Assembly (NCBI GenBank): GCA_030631415.1
Contig: DAOVLE010000064.1
Span: 1 to 21,635, forward strand
Reading direction: 5' to 3'
DNA length: 21,635 bases
From: JAAEQG01 sp023133475
GTDB taxonomy: Bacteria > Planctomycetota > Phycisphaerae > UBA1845
A program made the translations under genes and the position numbers. Under the pieces are notes generated by a model that did no database searches, was not told the origin of the DNA, and worked only from the letters and a program-made list of their open reading frames with translations. Positions within the stretch are counted from its first letter, which is position 1, and the number at the start of each line of letters is the position of its first letter. Positions 21,150-21,635 of the stretch are shown in pieces.

Positions 21150-21288
21150 GTAGGGCGGGTTCCACCCGTCGCACCGCACCACAAAAGCGGGTAGTCGGAC
21201 GTAGGGTGGGTGGAACCTCGCGGAGCGAGGTGGATTAGATGCGATTGCCCTGCCCCACCCCCGCGATAGCGGGTAAAACCCGCCCTAC
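21150..21288. repeat. Cluster of GTAG elements after hutH
   Basis: Three pieces in series: GTAGGGCGGGTTCCACCCGTC (21150), a GTAGGGTGGGTGGAA element with the CTCGCGGAGCGAG hairpin (21201-21234), and GCGGGTAAAACCCGCCCTAC (to 21288). The cluster starts with GTAG and ends with CTAC. Confidence 0.75.
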
Positions 21289-21304
21289 TCTCGCGGGGGT
21301 GGGG
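21253..21304. repeat. Perfect 14-bp inverted repeat enclosing a REP hairpin
   Basis: CCCCACCCCCGCGA (21253-21266) and TCGCGGGGGTGGGG (21291-21304) are exact complements around a GCGGGTAAAACCCGC hairpin. The sequence leading into it (TTAGATGCGATTGCCCTGC, 21235-21253) also occurs with one mismatch at 8232-8250. Confidence 0.7.
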
Positions 21305-21333
21305 ATGAGCATGGTACCCTTATGCCGCGGTGT

Positions 21334-21597
21334 CTAGCGGCTGCGTTGCGGAGTCACCTCCAGTTCCATAGCCGGCTGCAATACCGGTTCAAGGTCGGTT
21401 AGCTGTGCCTCAAGCTCCAGCAGCTTGGCATCGAACGCCGGCTGCAATGGCAGATTGTGCCGCCGGGCGAACGCTCGGATGTCCCGGGCGTTAACAACGC
21501 CATTGCCGTCGAGGTCCGCTCGATCGGCATGGGCCACCGTCAGGCTCAACTCGGACACGCTGATGCCGGCACGCGGGGTTCGGGATACCACATCCAC
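21334..21597 (-). CDS. EF-hand/dockerin-like protein end (probably partial)
   Basis: An 87-aa reading frame if the GTG at 21597 is used, but the frame stays open to the window edge (21635), so it is probably the 3' end of a longer gene. No ribosome site is seen before the GTG. It contains ADLDGNGVVNARDI, an EF-hand/dockerin-type loop (D-x-D-x-N-G), then RAFARRHNLPLQPAFDAKLLELEAQLTDLEPVL, which is matched almost residue for residue by the gene cut off at the left edge. Upstream of the GTG the frame runs through a REP element (21607-21627), so either the repeat sits in the coding sequence or the gene was broken by it. Role probably extracellular, by analogy with dockerin-ended planctomycete proteins. 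Confidence 0.65.
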   Translation of the reverse strand: MDVVSRTPRAGISVSELSLTVAHADRADLDGNGVVNARDIRAFARRHNLPLQPAFDAKLLELEAQLTDLEPVLQPAMELEVTPQRSR

Positions 21598-21606
21598 ATG
21601 GAGCGC

Positions 21607-21627
21607 GGCGGGTGAAACCCGCCCTAC
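21607..21627. repeat. Single REP hairpin, GTAGGGCGGG family
   Basis: GGCGGGTGAAACCCGCCCTAC near the right edge, in or directly before the dockerin-like gene; its partner, if any, is beyond the window. Confidence 0.8.
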
Positions 21628-21635
21628 ACGACCGC

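Overview
The window looks like a Planctomycetota chromosome, most like Phycisphaerae and relatives. This is an inference from gene content: several short secreted proteins end in a PEP-CTERM-type tail (PEP motif, hydrophobic stretch, RRR), one very large Cys-rich secreted protein is built of GACC modules with a GEVED domain and an EF-hand/dockerin-like end, there is a membrane protein with a CxxC...CxxC zinc ribbon, and GTAG-footed palindromes are scattered between genes. No taxonomic marker gene is present.

Left part (1-9.7 kb), mostly housekeeping and signalling: the tail of an EF-hand/dockerin-like protein cut by the window edge; an S41-type peptidase lipoprotein; a small zinc-ribbon membrane protein (minus); an HDOD protein followed 30 bp later by a PilZ protein (+); a TPR-type lipoprotein (+); then, on the minus strand, a zinc-dependent phospholipase C-like protein, a PilT-family ATPase and an 84-residue helical protein; then a STAS anti-sigma-factor antagonist with an RsbW-like ATPase/kinase (+) and acylphosphatase (+).

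Middle (9.7-18.7 kb), a surface/secretome block read entirely on the minus strand. In transcription order it holds a 1601-aa modular Cys-rich protein, a cohesin-like PEP-CTERM protein, four tandem paralogous P-domain PEP-CTERM proteins and a further PEP-CTERM protein. It ends at a long hairpin facing acylphosphatase. The exosortase expected to process these tails is not in the window.

Right part (18.7-21.6 kb): an 890-bp divergent intergenic region carries, on the minus strand, a consensus-like promoter and, about 170 nt downstream, a strong intrinsic terminator. This is a candidate small RNA or attenuated leader of the giant gene. The other direction reads into a complete histidine ammonia-lyase gene (hutH) whose leader has three short hairpins. 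The right edge holds a minus-strand paralogue of the left-edge tail, so the window is bracketed by two inverted copies of the same C-terminal domain.

The most notable structure outside genes is a set of REP/REPIN-like elements. They come in several sequence families but share a GTAG foot followed by a hairpin, often as an inverted doublet ending in CTAC. In three genes the TAG of the GTAG foot is the stop codon. No tRNA, rRNA, CRISPR array or transposase gene was seen.
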